Source: Hyphomicrobiaceae bacterium
GTDB lineage: Bacteria > Pseudomonadota > Alphaproteobacteria > Rhizobiales > Hyphomicrobiaceae
NCBI GenBank assembly: GCA_022842785.1
Contig: JALHOW010000004.1
Location: 372,001 to 436,000, forward strand
Direction: 5' to 3'
DNA: 64,000 nt
Positions 9,350 through 18,211 of the stretch are shown here, in pieces; within the stretch, counting starts at the first letter, position 1; each line of letters begins with the position of its first letter. Both the position numbers and the translations under genes were made by a program. The notes below the pieces were generated by a model. That model made no database searches and had not been told where the DNA came from. It saw nothing but the letters and a program-made list of their open reading frames with translations.

Positions 9350-11194
9350 TCAACGGCGCTCGTCCATGTGCGTTTCGCCTGCATCCTTGACGAAGAAGAA
9401 CCCGATGACACAAGTCAGCAACGCGAAGCCAACCGGGTACCAGAGCCCGTAGTAGATGTCGCCGGTCGAAGCCACCATAGCGAATGACGTTGCCGGCAGC
9501 AGACCGCCAAACCAACCATTGCCGATGTGGTAGGGCAGCGACATGGCCGTGTAGCGAATGCGTGTCGGGAAAAACTCGACGAGCGCCGCAGCGATCGGGC
9601 CGTAGACGATGGTCACATAGATCACCATGATCGTCAGGATGGCGACCGCGGCGATCGCACGACTGTTCGACCACACATCGAGCGGGCTGCTGAGCTTCAG
9701 GATGTTCGGGTCCTTGGCTGTTGGGAAGCCCGCCGCCGCCGCTGTCGCCGCCACGTTGGCAGCGAACTTTGCGTCAACCGGAACGTCCGTACCGTTGACC
9801 GCAACCTTTACGCCGGAGCCTGGAGCACCATTCTTCAACGTATAGGGAATGGCAGCCGATGCCAGTGCCCGGCGCGCCGTATCGCACGGCGCAGTGAACA
9901 CGCGGATACCAACCGGATCGAAGACCGAGCCGCATCCCGCGGGATCAGCCGTGACCTCGACCTTCACTGTCTCGAGTGCCTTCTCCAGCTGCGGATTGAC
10001 GACGCTGGTCAGCATTTTGAAGAGCGGGAAGTACGTGAGGGCAGCGATGAGGCAGCCAAAGAGAATGACGTTTCGGCGACCGATCCGATCAGACAGCGCG
10101 CCGAACACGAGGAAGAACGGCGTGCCGATGATCAGCGACCAGGCAACGAGCGAGTTCGCCGTCAGCAGATCCGCCTTCAGAATGCTGCTGAGGAAGAACA
10201 GCGCGTAGAACTGGCCCGTGTACCAGACGACGGCCTGACCGACGACCAGTCCCATGAGAGCCAGGATCACGATGCGGCCGTTGGCGATTTTGGCCATGTT
10301 CGCGACGATCAGCAGAATGATCGCGGGGATAGCGAGCAACGACCAGAAGCCGGCACCGAGATAACCGCCGAGAACACCGGCAACGACGAGCCCCACGATA
10401 AGCCACGAGAAGCCAGGGCTCCAACTGCCGAATGCTTCCGAGAGCGGTGCCTTCGAAGCCGCGCCTTCCGCCTTCATCTTCTGGAATGCAGGGCTCTCGT
10501 TCAGCGTCAGTCGGATGATCACCGAGATGATGAGCAGGAAGATCGAGAGCAGGAACGGAATGCGCCAGCCGCCCTTCAGCCCGAAGATGCCAATGTCGTA
10601 GCCCTTGCCACCAATGTCGGCGAAGGCCTCTTCGCCCATCCAGATGCGCAGGCCGACGATCACGAACAGCGACAGCAGCAATCCAAGTGTGGCTGTCGTC
10701 TGAATCCAACTGGTGTAAAAGCCGCGTCGCCCGGCCGGGGCGTGCTCGGCGACGTACACGGCAGCGCCACCGTACTCACCACCGAGCGCAAGGCCCTGAG
10801 CCAATCGCAGGATGATCAGGAGGACAGGCGCGAGCCAGCCAATCGTGGCGTAGTCGGGCAGAAGACCGACGAGGAACGTCGACACGCCCATGATGAGAAT
10901 GGTGATGAGGAAGGTCGCCTTACGGCCGATCAAGTCGCCGAGACGACCGAAGAACAGGGCGCCAAACGGGCGCACCAAAAAGCCGGCCGCGAATGCGAGC
11001 AGCGCGAAGATCGCGCGGGTGTTCGGATCAAACGCCGAGAAAAACTTGGCGCCGATCATGGTCGCCAGCGATCCGTAGAGATAGAAGTCGTACCACTCGA
11101 AGATGGTGCCCGCCGACGAAGCGGTGATGACTTTTATCTCCTCACCCGTCATCGCCCTTCGGCCAGCGGGTGCTGCCTGATCAATCGTCGACAT
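9350..11194 (-). CDS. MHS-family MFS transporter with enlarged central and extracytoplasmic regions
   Basis: The N-terminal part is a classical metabolite:H+ symporter: TIFEWYDFYLYG, RPFGALFFGRLGD, RLAQGLALGGEYGG. At 614 residues it is about 170 longer than usual family members. There are two extra hydrophobic segments around 262-300 and a hydrophilic block of about 100 residues at 400-505, with two cysteines that could form a disulfide. The ATG at 11194 is chosen because GGAAGGA lies before it; the upstream ATG at 11212 has no such site. Substrates in the family are small carboxylates, betaines or shikimate; the one here is unknown. Confidence 0.85.
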   Translation of the reverse strand: MSTIDQAAPAGRRAMTGEEIKVITASSAGTIFEWYDFYLYGSLATMIGAKFFSAFDPNTRAIFALLAFAAGFLVRPFGALFFGRLGDLIGRKATFLITILIMGVSTFLVGLLPDYATIGWLAPVLLIILRLAQGLALGGEYGGAAVYVAEHAPAGRRGFYTSWIQTTATLGLLLSLFVIVGLRIWMGEEAFADIGGKGYDIGIFGLKGGWRIPFLLSIFLLIISVIIRLTLNESPAFQKMKAEGAASKAPLSEAFGSWSPGFSWLIVGLVVAGVLGGYLGAGFWSLLAIPAIILLIVANMAKIANGRIVILALMGLVVGQAVVWYTGQFYALFFLSSILKADLLTANSLVAWSLIIGTPFFLVFGALSDRIGRRNVILFGCLIAALTYFPLFKMLTSVVNPQLEKALETVKVEVTADPAGCGSVFDPVGIRVFTAPCDTARRALASAAIPYTLKNGAPGSGVKVAVNGTDVPVDAKFAANVAATAAAAGFPTAKDPNILKLSSPLDVWSNSRAIAAVAILTIMVIYVTIVYGPIAAALVEFFPTRIRYTAMSLPYHIGNGWFGGLLPATSFAMVASTGDIYYGLWYPVGFALLTCVIGFFFVKDAGETHMDERR

Positions 11195-11414
11195 CTCTAC
11201 GTTCCTTCCCATTGCGAACTTGTTGGTCGAGCAAATGCCTTCACGCGACCTTGGAGTACGACTCTCTTCCGTCGACTCTTAGAGGCCCGCGACGCTGCGG
11301 GTAATTGCACTTTGGAATAATGCGGATGGGATCGGCACACGCGCTCACGCGCGCATCGTGTCGAGCGCGATGAAGCAACGGCGCAGCATCGCGCGCCGAG
11401 ATGCGACTAAAGAA

Positions 11415-12833
11415 TTATACTGCTTTGAAGCGCGCTCTGATCGCGGCGACGATCGGCGCCATGCGTGTGCCGAGCGAGCCTTTTACCATCACGACATCGC
11501 CCGACTTGAGAGCATCGACAACGTGCGGCACGAGCGCTTCGGACTCCGGCGCCCACGCACCTCGCCGCGCCGCAGGAAGCATTTCGTAGAGCTTCTGCAT
11601 GTACGGCCCGCACGCGAAGACGACATCTGCTTCCGAAGCCGCAAGCGGATCGGCAAGACCGAGATGGTACGCTTCGGAACCTTCTCCAAGCTCACGCATG
11701 TCACCGATGATAGCGACGCGGCGTGGATAGTTTGCGCGTGCGACTGCGCCGAGCACGGCAATCGCTGCACGCATGGATGCGGGATTGGCGTTATAGCTCT
11801 CGTCGATCAGCAGGATCAAACCATCGCCAGCCTTCAGCAACGAGCGCGCACCGCGTCCGACGGGCGGCGTGATGCCGGTAAGCGGCGCGATCGACTTGTT
11901 GAGCGGCAGATGAAGTGCATCGAGTGTCGCGATGACGGCCAGAGAATTGACAGCAATATGCGCGCCCACTGTGCCGAGCCTGTAACGCAATGCGCGTCCG
12001 GCAATCTCGGCGACGATCTCGCTGCCCGTATCGCCAAGTTTGATCTCGCGCGCACCGACATACGAGTCGGCCGTCGTGCCGAACGTGACAATACGCCCAC
12101 CGCGCGCGACGACGGCCCTATCCAGAAGACTGTAGTGCTTGCTGTCTCGCGGCAGGACGGCAGTGCCACCCGGTTCCAGTCCCTCGAAGATCTCCGCCTT
12201 GGCCTTCGCGACACCGTCCTCGCCATCAGGAAAGTTACCGACGTGCACGGGCAGTACGTTCGTGATGACGGCAATGTGTGGGCGCGCCATCCGCGTGAGC
12301 GGACTGATCTCGCCGGCGTGGTTCATGCCGATCTCGATCACGGCGAAATCCACGTCGGCGGGCATACGCGCGAGTGTCAGCGGCACGCCCCAGTGATTGT
12401 TGAATGACTTCTCAGGCGCGTGCACCTTGCCCGCTGTCGCGAGGCACGCACGCAACATTTCCTTGGTGCCGGTCTTGCCGGCGCTGCCCGTCACGGCCAC
12501 GACGCGCGCATCGGGCTTGAGGCGCGCGCGCGCGGCGACTGCAATTCGACCGAGCGCAGCCAGAGGATCGTCGACGCGGATGAGCGGTCCCGCATTCGCC
12601 GGCGCATCGAAGTCGCGACGCACGAGCGCCGCGGCTGCTCCACCTGCAAAGGCTGCACCGACAAACGCGTGTCCGTCACGCGCATCGGTAAGCGCAACGA
12701 AGACCTCGCCTGACGCAAGCGAGCGCGTATCGATCGAAAAGCCGGTGATCGCGTCTGCCGGCGCGCCCTCCGCGGTACCTTCCGCTGCGGCGACGAGCGC
12801 ATCCCAGGTCCAGAGCGGCGCGCTGTCAGCCAT
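11415..12833 (-). CDS. murF: UDP-N-acetylmuramoyl-tripeptide--D-alanyl-D-alanine ligase
   Basis: The 472-residue cytoplasmic ligase adds D-Ala-D-Ala to the peptidoglycan precursor. The Mur ligase ATP loop is visible as VTGSAGKTGTKE, followed by the central motifs EIGMNHAGEIS and DESYNANPASM. The ATG at 12833 overlaps the murE stop by eight bases, so the two are translationally coupled. A longer in-frame ORF reaches upstream into murE but lacks the family start. Downstream there is no mraY or murD; the next gene is an unrelated transporter. Confidence 0.95.
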   Translation of the reverse strand: MADSAPLWTWDALVAAAEGTAEGAPADAITGFSIDTRSLASGEVFVALTDARDGHAFVGAAFAGGAAAALVRRDFDAPANAGPLIRVDDPLAALGRIAVAARARLKPDARVVAVTGSAGKTGTKEMLRACLATAGKVHAPEKSFNNHWGVPLTLARMPADVDFAVIEIGMNHAGEISPLTRMARPHIAVITNVLPVHVGNFPDGEDGVAKAKAEIFEGLEPGGTAVLPRDSKHYSLLDRAVVARGGRIVTFGTTADSYVGAREIKLGDTGSEIVAEIAGRALRYRLGTVGAHIAVNSLAVIATLDALHLPLNKSIAPLTGITPPVGRGARSLLKAGDGLILLIDESYNANPASMRAAIAVLGAVARANYPRRVAIIGDMRELGEGSEAYHLGLADPLAASEADVVFACGPYMQKLYEMLPAARRGAWAPESEALVPHVVDALKSGDVVMVKGSLGTRMAPIVAAIRARFKAV

Positions 12834-14271
12834 TGAGGTGTTTCCTGATCTCGTCGTGGTCGCTGAAGGGATGCGTGATACCTCCGACGATCTGACCTGC
12901 CTCGTGCCCCTTGCCAGCAACGAGCAGCACGTCGCCCGCGCCGAGCATACTCATGCCTGCAGCAATGGCTTCGCCGCGGTCGCCGATCTCGCGCGCGCCG
13001 ACGGCGCCGCGCAGCATTTCCGCGCGGATGGCCGCTGGATCCTCGCCGCGCGGATTATCATCGGTAATGATCACGACGTCGGCGCGATCAACGGCGATGC
13101 GGCCCATGATCGGACGCTTGCCGCGATCGCGATCACCACCACAGCCGACGATGCAGACGAGCTTACCAGTCGCGAACGGGCGCAGCGCGTCGAGTGCCGC
13201 AATGAGTGCTTCGGGCTTGTGCGCATAGTCGACGACAGCGAGGCCACCATTGTGCTCCGCCACGATCTCGAGGCGGCCGGGGACACCACGGAGCTGATCG
13301 AGCGTACCGAGCGCAGCGTCGGTTCTCTCGCCCGCGGAGATCGCGAGCCCCGCTGCGACGAGTGCATTCTCGACCTGATAGCTGCCGAGCAAGGGAAAAC
13401 GCAGGGCGATATCGCGCCCCTCGGCGTGGAGTGTGACGCGCTGTGCGAAGCCATCGCGCGCGAGGTCGACGATCTTCAGCGTCTCGCCGCCGAAGCCCGT
13501 TGTGATGAGGCGAATACCACGCCGCTGGACGGCATCGATGACGCGCACGGCCTCGGCGCCATCCGCATTCACGATCGCCATGCCATCGGCGGGCAAAAGC
13601 TCGGTGAAGAGCCGCAGCTTGGCCGCGAGATAGGCATCGAGTGTCGGATGATAATCGAGGTGGTCGCGCCCGAGATTCGTGTACGCCGCCGCCGAAATGC
13701 GCACGCCATCGAGACGATGCTGATCGAGACCGTGCGATGAGGCCTCGAAGGCGACATGCGTGATGCCGTCGCCGGCGAGTTCGTCGAGCGTCGCGTGCAG
13801 TGAGATTGGATCGGGCGTCGTCAGCGAGCCATAGACCGCGCCATCGGGGCGCACGAGACCGATCGTACCGACCGACGCTGCCGGACGCCCAAGCAGCGTC
13901 AGAATTTGCCGCGTGAAATCGGCGACGGACGTCTTGCCGCTGGTCCCCGTGACCGCAAGCATGTGCGCGGGCTGGCGCGAATGATGGCGTGCCGCCGCGA
14001 GTGCCAGTGCACGGCGCGATTCGCGTGCGCGCAGGACGGGAACGTGCGCGGGCGCATCGATCACCGCACCTTCAGCGGCGAGGATCGCAACCGCGCCTCT
14101 GGCCAGCGCATCGGCTATGAAGCGCGCGCCGTCCGTGCGGCTGCCCGCCAGCGCGGCAAATAGAAAGCCGGGCTGCACCAGCCGGCTGTCCGCCGTGAGC
14201 CCGGCGATATGGATCGCTCGGGCGTTCGCCGGCACCATCACATCGTCCGGCACGATTTCCGAAAGCAGCAT
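12826..14271 (-). CDS. murE: UDP-N-acetylmuramoyl-L-alanyl-D-glutamate--2,6-diaminopimelate ligase
   Basis: The 481-residue cytoplasmic ligase adds the third amino acid to the peptidoglycan stem peptide. The ATP loop VTGTSGKTSVADF and the DNPR motif (in TDDNPRGED) indicate meso-diaminopimelate rather than lysine specificity. It is the first gene of a murE-murF pair. No ftsI lies upstream: 260 bases without a gene separate it from a glutamine amidotransferase. This is unlike the usual division and cell wall cluster. Confidence 0.96.
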   Translation of the reverse strand: MLLSEIVPDDVMVPANARAIHIAGLTADSRLVQPGFLFAALAGSRTDGARFIADALARGAVAILAAEGAVIDAPAHVPVLRARESRRALALAAARHHSRQPAHMLAVTGTSGKTSVADFTRQILTLLGRPAASVGTIGLVRPDGAVYGSLTTPDPISLHATLDELAGDGITHVAFEASSHGLDQHRLDGVRISAAAYTNLGRDHLDYHPTLDAYLAAKLRLFTELLPADGMAIVNADGAEAVRVIDAVQRRGIRLITTGFGGETLKIVDLARDGFAQRVTLHAEGRDIALRFPLLGSYQVENALVAAGLAISAGERTDAALGTLDQLRGVPGRLEIVAEHNGGLAVVDYAHKPEALIAALDALRPFATGKLVCIVGCGGDRDRGKRPIMGRIAVDRADVVIITDDNPRGEDPAAIRAEMLRGAVGAREIGDRGEAIAAGMSMLGAGDVLLVAGKGHEAGQIVGGITHPFSDHDEIRKHLNG

Positions 14272-14531
14272 GACCCCGCCTCGCTCGCTGCACCGCGCCC
14301 CTCTCGGGCTTCTGTATGTCTAGGCGGGGAGTGCGTCAAACGCGGGGCTCGCAGAAGACGTGGATCAAACTGCAAAAGCCCAGAAACAAAATCGCGGAGC
14401 ACCGGTCCTGCCGATGCTCCGCTGAAATTATGGCGCCGGTACGCAACACTGGAACCCGGCGCTGAAGCCATATTGGCATGCCAGATGTTACGAATGTGCG
14501 AACGTCGCAAACTTGGTAAACGCGCTGGCCC

Positions 14532-15314
14532 TCAGACGGCCGCCAAACGGCCTTCGACCCAGCGGCGCAGCATCTGGTCGAGCCACGAATGCACACGCGG
14601 CGCATGAACGAGATGCGCGGCCAGCTGATCTTGGCGATGGTGTGCACCGCGCATGAGCAGGCGCACGGGGTTCGATCCCGACCAGCTGTTGATCTGCGTG
14701 TGCATGATCTCGGGATGGAACTGAACGCCGAGCGCCGCAGGCCCATAGACGAATGCTTGATTTGCGAACGCGCCGTCTGACGTTGCCAGCAGGTCAGCGC
14801 CGCTCGGAAGCTCGAAACCCTCGCGGTGCCACTGATAGACGCGCTCCGGAAGCGTACCGAGCACGCGACCCAGATCGATCTGCTGTACCGGGTGATAGCC
14901 GATTTCGACGCGGCCATGATTGCAGCAATCGACGCGCGCGCCGAGGTGGTGCGCAAGCATCTGCGCACCGAGGCAGATGCCGAGATACGGCTTCTGCTCC
15001 TTGAGCGCGACGCCGAGCCAGTCGATCTCACGCTTGATGAAATCGAGATTGTCGTTCGCACTCTGTGAGCCGCCGAAGATCACCGCGCCTGTGTGATGCG
15101 CGAGCGTTTTCGGCAGCGGATCGCCTTCGAATGGCCTACGGATATCTAGCGGGTACCCGTTCTCGATGAACCAGCGGCCAACATGTCCCGCCTTCGCGCC
15201 TTCCATGTGCAGCACGATGACAACCGGCTTCTTCTCGGCCTGCCGGGAAAGAGCGGCATCGATGCCATGGCCGTCGAGCGGCGCTTCGCGGGTGGGTTCG
15301 GCGTCGAGCATCAT
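14532..15314 (-). CDS. class I glutamine amidotransferase-like protein
   Basis: The 260-residue protein is a stand-alone GATase domain. It has the nucleophile elbow LGICLGAQ (C114) and the triad residues H200 and E202 in QFHPE. It resembles GMP synthase-like amidotransferases that act as independent glutamine or gamma-glutamyl hydrolases. A C-terminal tail of about 50 residues is rich in His and Arg. It starts four bases after the SDR stop, so it is the last gene of a thiolase-SDR-GATase operon. The physiological substrate is unknown. Confidence 0.85.
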   Translation of the reverse strand: MMLDAEPTREAPLDGHGIDAALSRQAEKKPVVIVLHMEGAKAGHVGRWFIENGYPLDIRRPFEGDPLPKTLAHHTGAVIFGGSQSANDNLDFIKREIDWLGVALKEQKPYLGICLGAQMLAHHLGARVDCCNHGRVEIGYHPVQQIDLGRVLGTLPERVYQWHREGFELPSGADLLATSDGAFANQAFVYGPAALGVQFHPEIMHTQINSWSGSNPVRLLMRGAHHRQDQLAAHLVHAPRVHSWLDQMLRRWVEGRLAAV

Positions 15315-15318
15315 CGCA

Positions 15319-16137
15319 TCATCGGTTACGGGGGTAGAAGAGAAACCCCTGGATGAGCACTGAAATTCTGTGCGGCATGAGTCGTAAACATAGTGCGAGA
15401 ATGTTGTTCAGAAAACCAGGCACGACGACGCGGAAGCCCAAATTGTGGGCTGTCACTGCCCAACTGACGACCGTCTCAGGCGCCAGCGACGGGATAAACC
15501 AGCGGTAGAGGTCGCGATCGGCCCCCATCTTGTCGTGAAATCGCGTGCGGACGGGCCCCGGGGCGACGGCGGTGATGCGCACGCCATCGCGCGCCACCTC
15601 TGCCGCCACGGCCTCCGAGAGCGATAGCATGTAGGCGCGGCTCGCGTAGTACGTGGCCTGGTAAGGGCCGGGCGCGAAGCCGCCGAGGGAGGCGAGATTG
15701 ATGATTCCGCCGCGTCCCCGTGCCCGCATCCCAGGGAGCAAATGGCGCATGAGACGGGTGGGCGCCGCCGTGTTGGTCGCGAGCAGGCGCTCGATGTCGC
15801 CCGAAGGGAGATCGTGAAAGGCGCCGGAGAGGCCTATGCCGGCGTTGTTGACCAGCAGGTCACAGTGGGCCCCCGCCGCGGCCAACGCATCGTCGATCGC
15901 GCCCGGCGCATCGACGGCCGCCAGATCCTGCGCGAGCGGCTCGGCGCGGACCGCGTGCGCCGAACGAAGTTCTTCCGCCAAGCGCACGAGCGGCTCAGGC
16001 CGGCGCGCGATCAGCAGGAGATCACGGCCGCGCGCCGCGTAATATTGGGCGAAGGCGCGGCCGATGCCCTCGGAGGCGCCCGTGATCACGACCATGGGCC
16101 GCGTCGCAGAAGCGCCGCCGGGAGCTTCTGCACTCAA
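15319..16137 (-). CDS. short-chain dehydrogenase/reductase with an altered catalytic motif
   Basis: The Rossmann glycine motif is at 20-26 (GASEGIG), NNAG at 97-100 and the catalytic Ser at S150. The catalytic Tyr is Y163, but the lysine four residues later is arginine (TYYASRAY, R167), so the usual YxxxK is YxxxR. It belongs to the DltE-like SDR group. The listed start is TTG at 16137, which overlaps the thiolase stop as TTGA; an ATG 45 bases downstream (MVVITGASEG) is the alternative. It lies in an operon with a thiolase and an amidotransferase. Confidence 0.82.
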   Translation of the reverse strand: MSAEAPGGASATRPMVVITGASEGIGRAFAQYYAARGRDLLLIARRPEPLVRLAEELRSAHAVRAEPLAQDLAAVDAPGAIDDALAAAGAHCDLLVNNAGIGLSGAFHDLPSGDIERLLATNTAAPTRLMRHLLPGMRARGRGGIINLASLGGFAPGPYQATYYASRAYMLSLSEAVAAEVARDGVRITAVAPGPVRTRFHDKMGADRDLYRWFIPSLAPETVVSWAVTAHNLGFRVVVPGFLNNILALCLRLMPHRISVLIQGFLFYPRNR

Positions 16138-17330
16138 TTCACACGCTCGATCGCGACCGCCGTCGCTTCGCCGCCACCGATGCAGAGCGAGGCGATGCCC
16201 CTAGTCTCACCGCGCTTCGCCATGGCGTTGATCAGCGTCACGATGATGCGCGCGCCGGATGCGCCAACCGGATGGCCGAGCGCGCAGGCGCCGCCGTGGA
16301 TGTTGACCTTGTCGTGCGGCAGGTCGAGATCGCGCATGGCCGCCATGGTGACGACGGCGAACGCCTCGTTGATCTCGTAGAGGCCAACATCCTTGGCGGC
16401 CCAGCCGGCCGCTTCGAGCACCTTCTTCATGGCGCCGATCGGGGCCGTGGTGAACCAAGCCGGGGCCTGGGCATGGCTCGCCTGAGCGACGATGCGGGCG
16501 AGCGGCTGAAGCTTCCGGCGCTTGGCCTCGCTCTCGCGCATGAGGATGAGAGCGGCGCCGCCATCCGAGATCGAGCTGGAATTGGCGGGCGTAACCGTGC
16601 CGCCGTCGCGGAAGGCCGGCTTGAGGCTCGGGATCTTGGAGGGATCAGCCGAGAAGGGCTGCTCGTCGCGGGTGACTTCAACTGTGCCCTTGCGCGACTT
16701 CACGGCAACGGGGACGAGCTCGTTCGCGAAAGAACCGTCCTCGTTGGCGAGCTTGGCGCGGCGCAGGCTCTCGATGGCATAGGCGTCCTGCTGTTCGCGC
16801 GTGAACTGGTAGTGCTGCGCGGTATCCTCGGCATAGGTGCCCATGAGGCGGCCCTTGTCGTAGGCGTCCTCGAGGCCATCGATGAACATATGATCGTAGG
16901 CCTGCGTGTGGCCGAGCCGCGCGCCCGAGCGCATCTTCGGCAGGATGTACGGCGTGTTGGTCATGCTCTCGAGGCCGCCGGCGATGATCACGTCCTTGGG
17001 GCGCGCGTGCAGCGCCTCGTAGGCCATCATCACGGTCTTCATGCCCGAGCCGCACATCTTGTTCACGGTCGTGCAGGGCACGCTATCCGGGAGACCGCCA
17101 TAGCGCGCCGCCTGTCGCGCCGGAGCCTGGCCCTGCCCCGCTGGCAGCACGCACCCCATGAGCACTTCGGCGATCTCGTCGGCCGCGATGTCCGTGCGGC
17201 CGAGTGCGGCCTTGATCGCGGCGGCGCCGAGTTCGGGCGCCGTCATGGCCTGCAGGCTGCCCTGGAAGCTGCCCATCGGCGTGCGCGTGCCCGCGACGAT
17301 GACGACAGGATCGTTCGTTGGATTGGCCAT
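16134..17330 (-). CDS. acetyl-CoA C-acetyltransferase / thiolase
   Basis: The 398-residue enzyme has all thiolase landmarks: nucleophile C93 in VNKMCGSGM, the histidine in ALGHPVGASG and the second cysteine in SLCIGGGEAT. It condenses or cleaves beta-ketoacyl-CoA. The ATG at 17330 is chosen over 17378 because AAGGAGCCCCTG precedes it. It heads a three-gene minus-strand operon with the SDR and the GATase. The acyl-CoA ligase upstream on the same strand suggests a role in acid degradation. Confidence 0.93.
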   Translation of the reverse strand: MANPTNDPVVIVAGTRTPMGSFQGSLQAMTAPELGAAAIKAALGRTDIAADEIAEVLMGCVLPAGQGQAPARQAARYGGLPDSVPCTTVNKMCGSGMKTVMMAYEALHARPKDVIIAGGLESMTNTPYILPKMRSGARLGHTQAYDHMFIDGLEDAYDKGRLMGTYAEDTAQHYQFTREQQDAYAIESLRRAKLANEDGSFANELVPVAVKSRKGTVEVTRDEQPFSADPSKIPSLKPAFRDGGTVTPANSSSISDGGAALILMRESEAKRRKLQPLARIVAQASHAQAPAWFTTAPIGAMKKVLEAAGWAAKDVGLYEINEAFAVVTMAAMRDLDLPHDKVNIHGGACALGHPVGASGARIIVTLINAMAKRGETRGIASLCIGGGEATAVAIERVN

Positions 17331-17517
17331 CAGGGGCTCCTTGTGATTGGGGATTGGTTGTTGCCGCGCAGCATACACCCCGCGTCAAGGGGTTCAACGG
17401 CGAGCTATTTCGCTCACGCCGAAATTCGCTTCGCTCATCGGCTCCGCGGGGGCGGCGCTCGCGCCGGCACGCGCTTGCGTGCTCAGGAGCGCCATTTCCA
17501 CTCGCGCCGGGTGCCTC

Positions 17518-18135
17518 TCACCGCATCCAGGGCGGACGGAGGAAGCTCGCATTGGACCAGCCACGGATGCCGCGATAGGTCACGGGACACCATGAGCCCC
17601 GGCAGGGACCACCAACCGAAACGCCACAGGCGCTTGGCGGGATACCCCCGACCTCGCGGTGCTCGACGCCGGGGCCACTGCGGATACGCAGCGTATCGCC
17701 GGGCCTCACGCCCATGACGCAATGGCCCTCGCGCTCAGCCCCGGCGGCGCCCGTGGTGGCGGGTGGCTGAGGCCGCGGCGGCGGAGGCGCCGGCGCGGCT
17801 TGTCTCGGTGGGGGCGGCTCGTCGCGTTTCGGTGCAGCCGTGGCCGCGCCGCCTCCCTCCTGCACGATCACCTGGCGAGCATCGACCCAGCCACGGCGCT
17901 GACCCAGCTCGACATGGCACCAGCCGGACATGCATTGGCCGACGACCTGGATGCCGCACGAGCCGGCGGGCAGGCTGCCGACCGGATTATCGCGCCAGGA
18001 GGGGCCGGAGCGGAGCAAGACGGCGTCCTTGCCGACGCACAGCGTACGCGCCTCTGCCGGAGTGGCATCGAAAACCGTCACGACGAGCGCCGCCGCTATG
18101 GCCATGGGCAGCACCCACGTGCGCCAAGTCCGCAT
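17518..18135 (-). CDS. secreted protein with two SH3-like domains
   Basis: The 205-residue protein has a signal peptide ending near TPAEA. Two bacterial SH3-like modules follow, each with a paired-cysteine pattern (about 33-85 and 140-195: ALLRSGPS-type and RIRSGPGVEHRE). A proline-rich linker with PPPPRQAAPAPPPP separates them. Such modules usually bind cell wall or proteins in the periplasm. The ATG at 18135 has a GGAAGAG site and gives a sensible signal peptide; a GTG at 18165 is the alternative. It lies between the thiolase and the acyl-CoA ligase genes on the same strand. Confidence 0.8.
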   Translation of the reverse strand: MRTWRTWVLPMAIAAALVVTVFDATPAEARTLCVGKDAVLLRSGPSWRDNPVGSLPAGSCGIQVVGQCMSGWCHVELGQRRGWVDARQVIVQEGGGAATAAPKRDEPPPPRQAAPAPPPPRPQPPATTGAAGAEREGHCVMGVRPGDTLRIRSGPGVEHREVGGIPPSACGVSVGGPCRGSWCPVTYRGIRGWSNASFLRPPWMR

Positions 18136-18211
18136 CAATCCGCTCTTCCCACCTGAGAGTGCCACTGCCGTTAACCTAAGCGATGGCGTGCGGTCGCCAC
18201 AAGGGCTCGCA

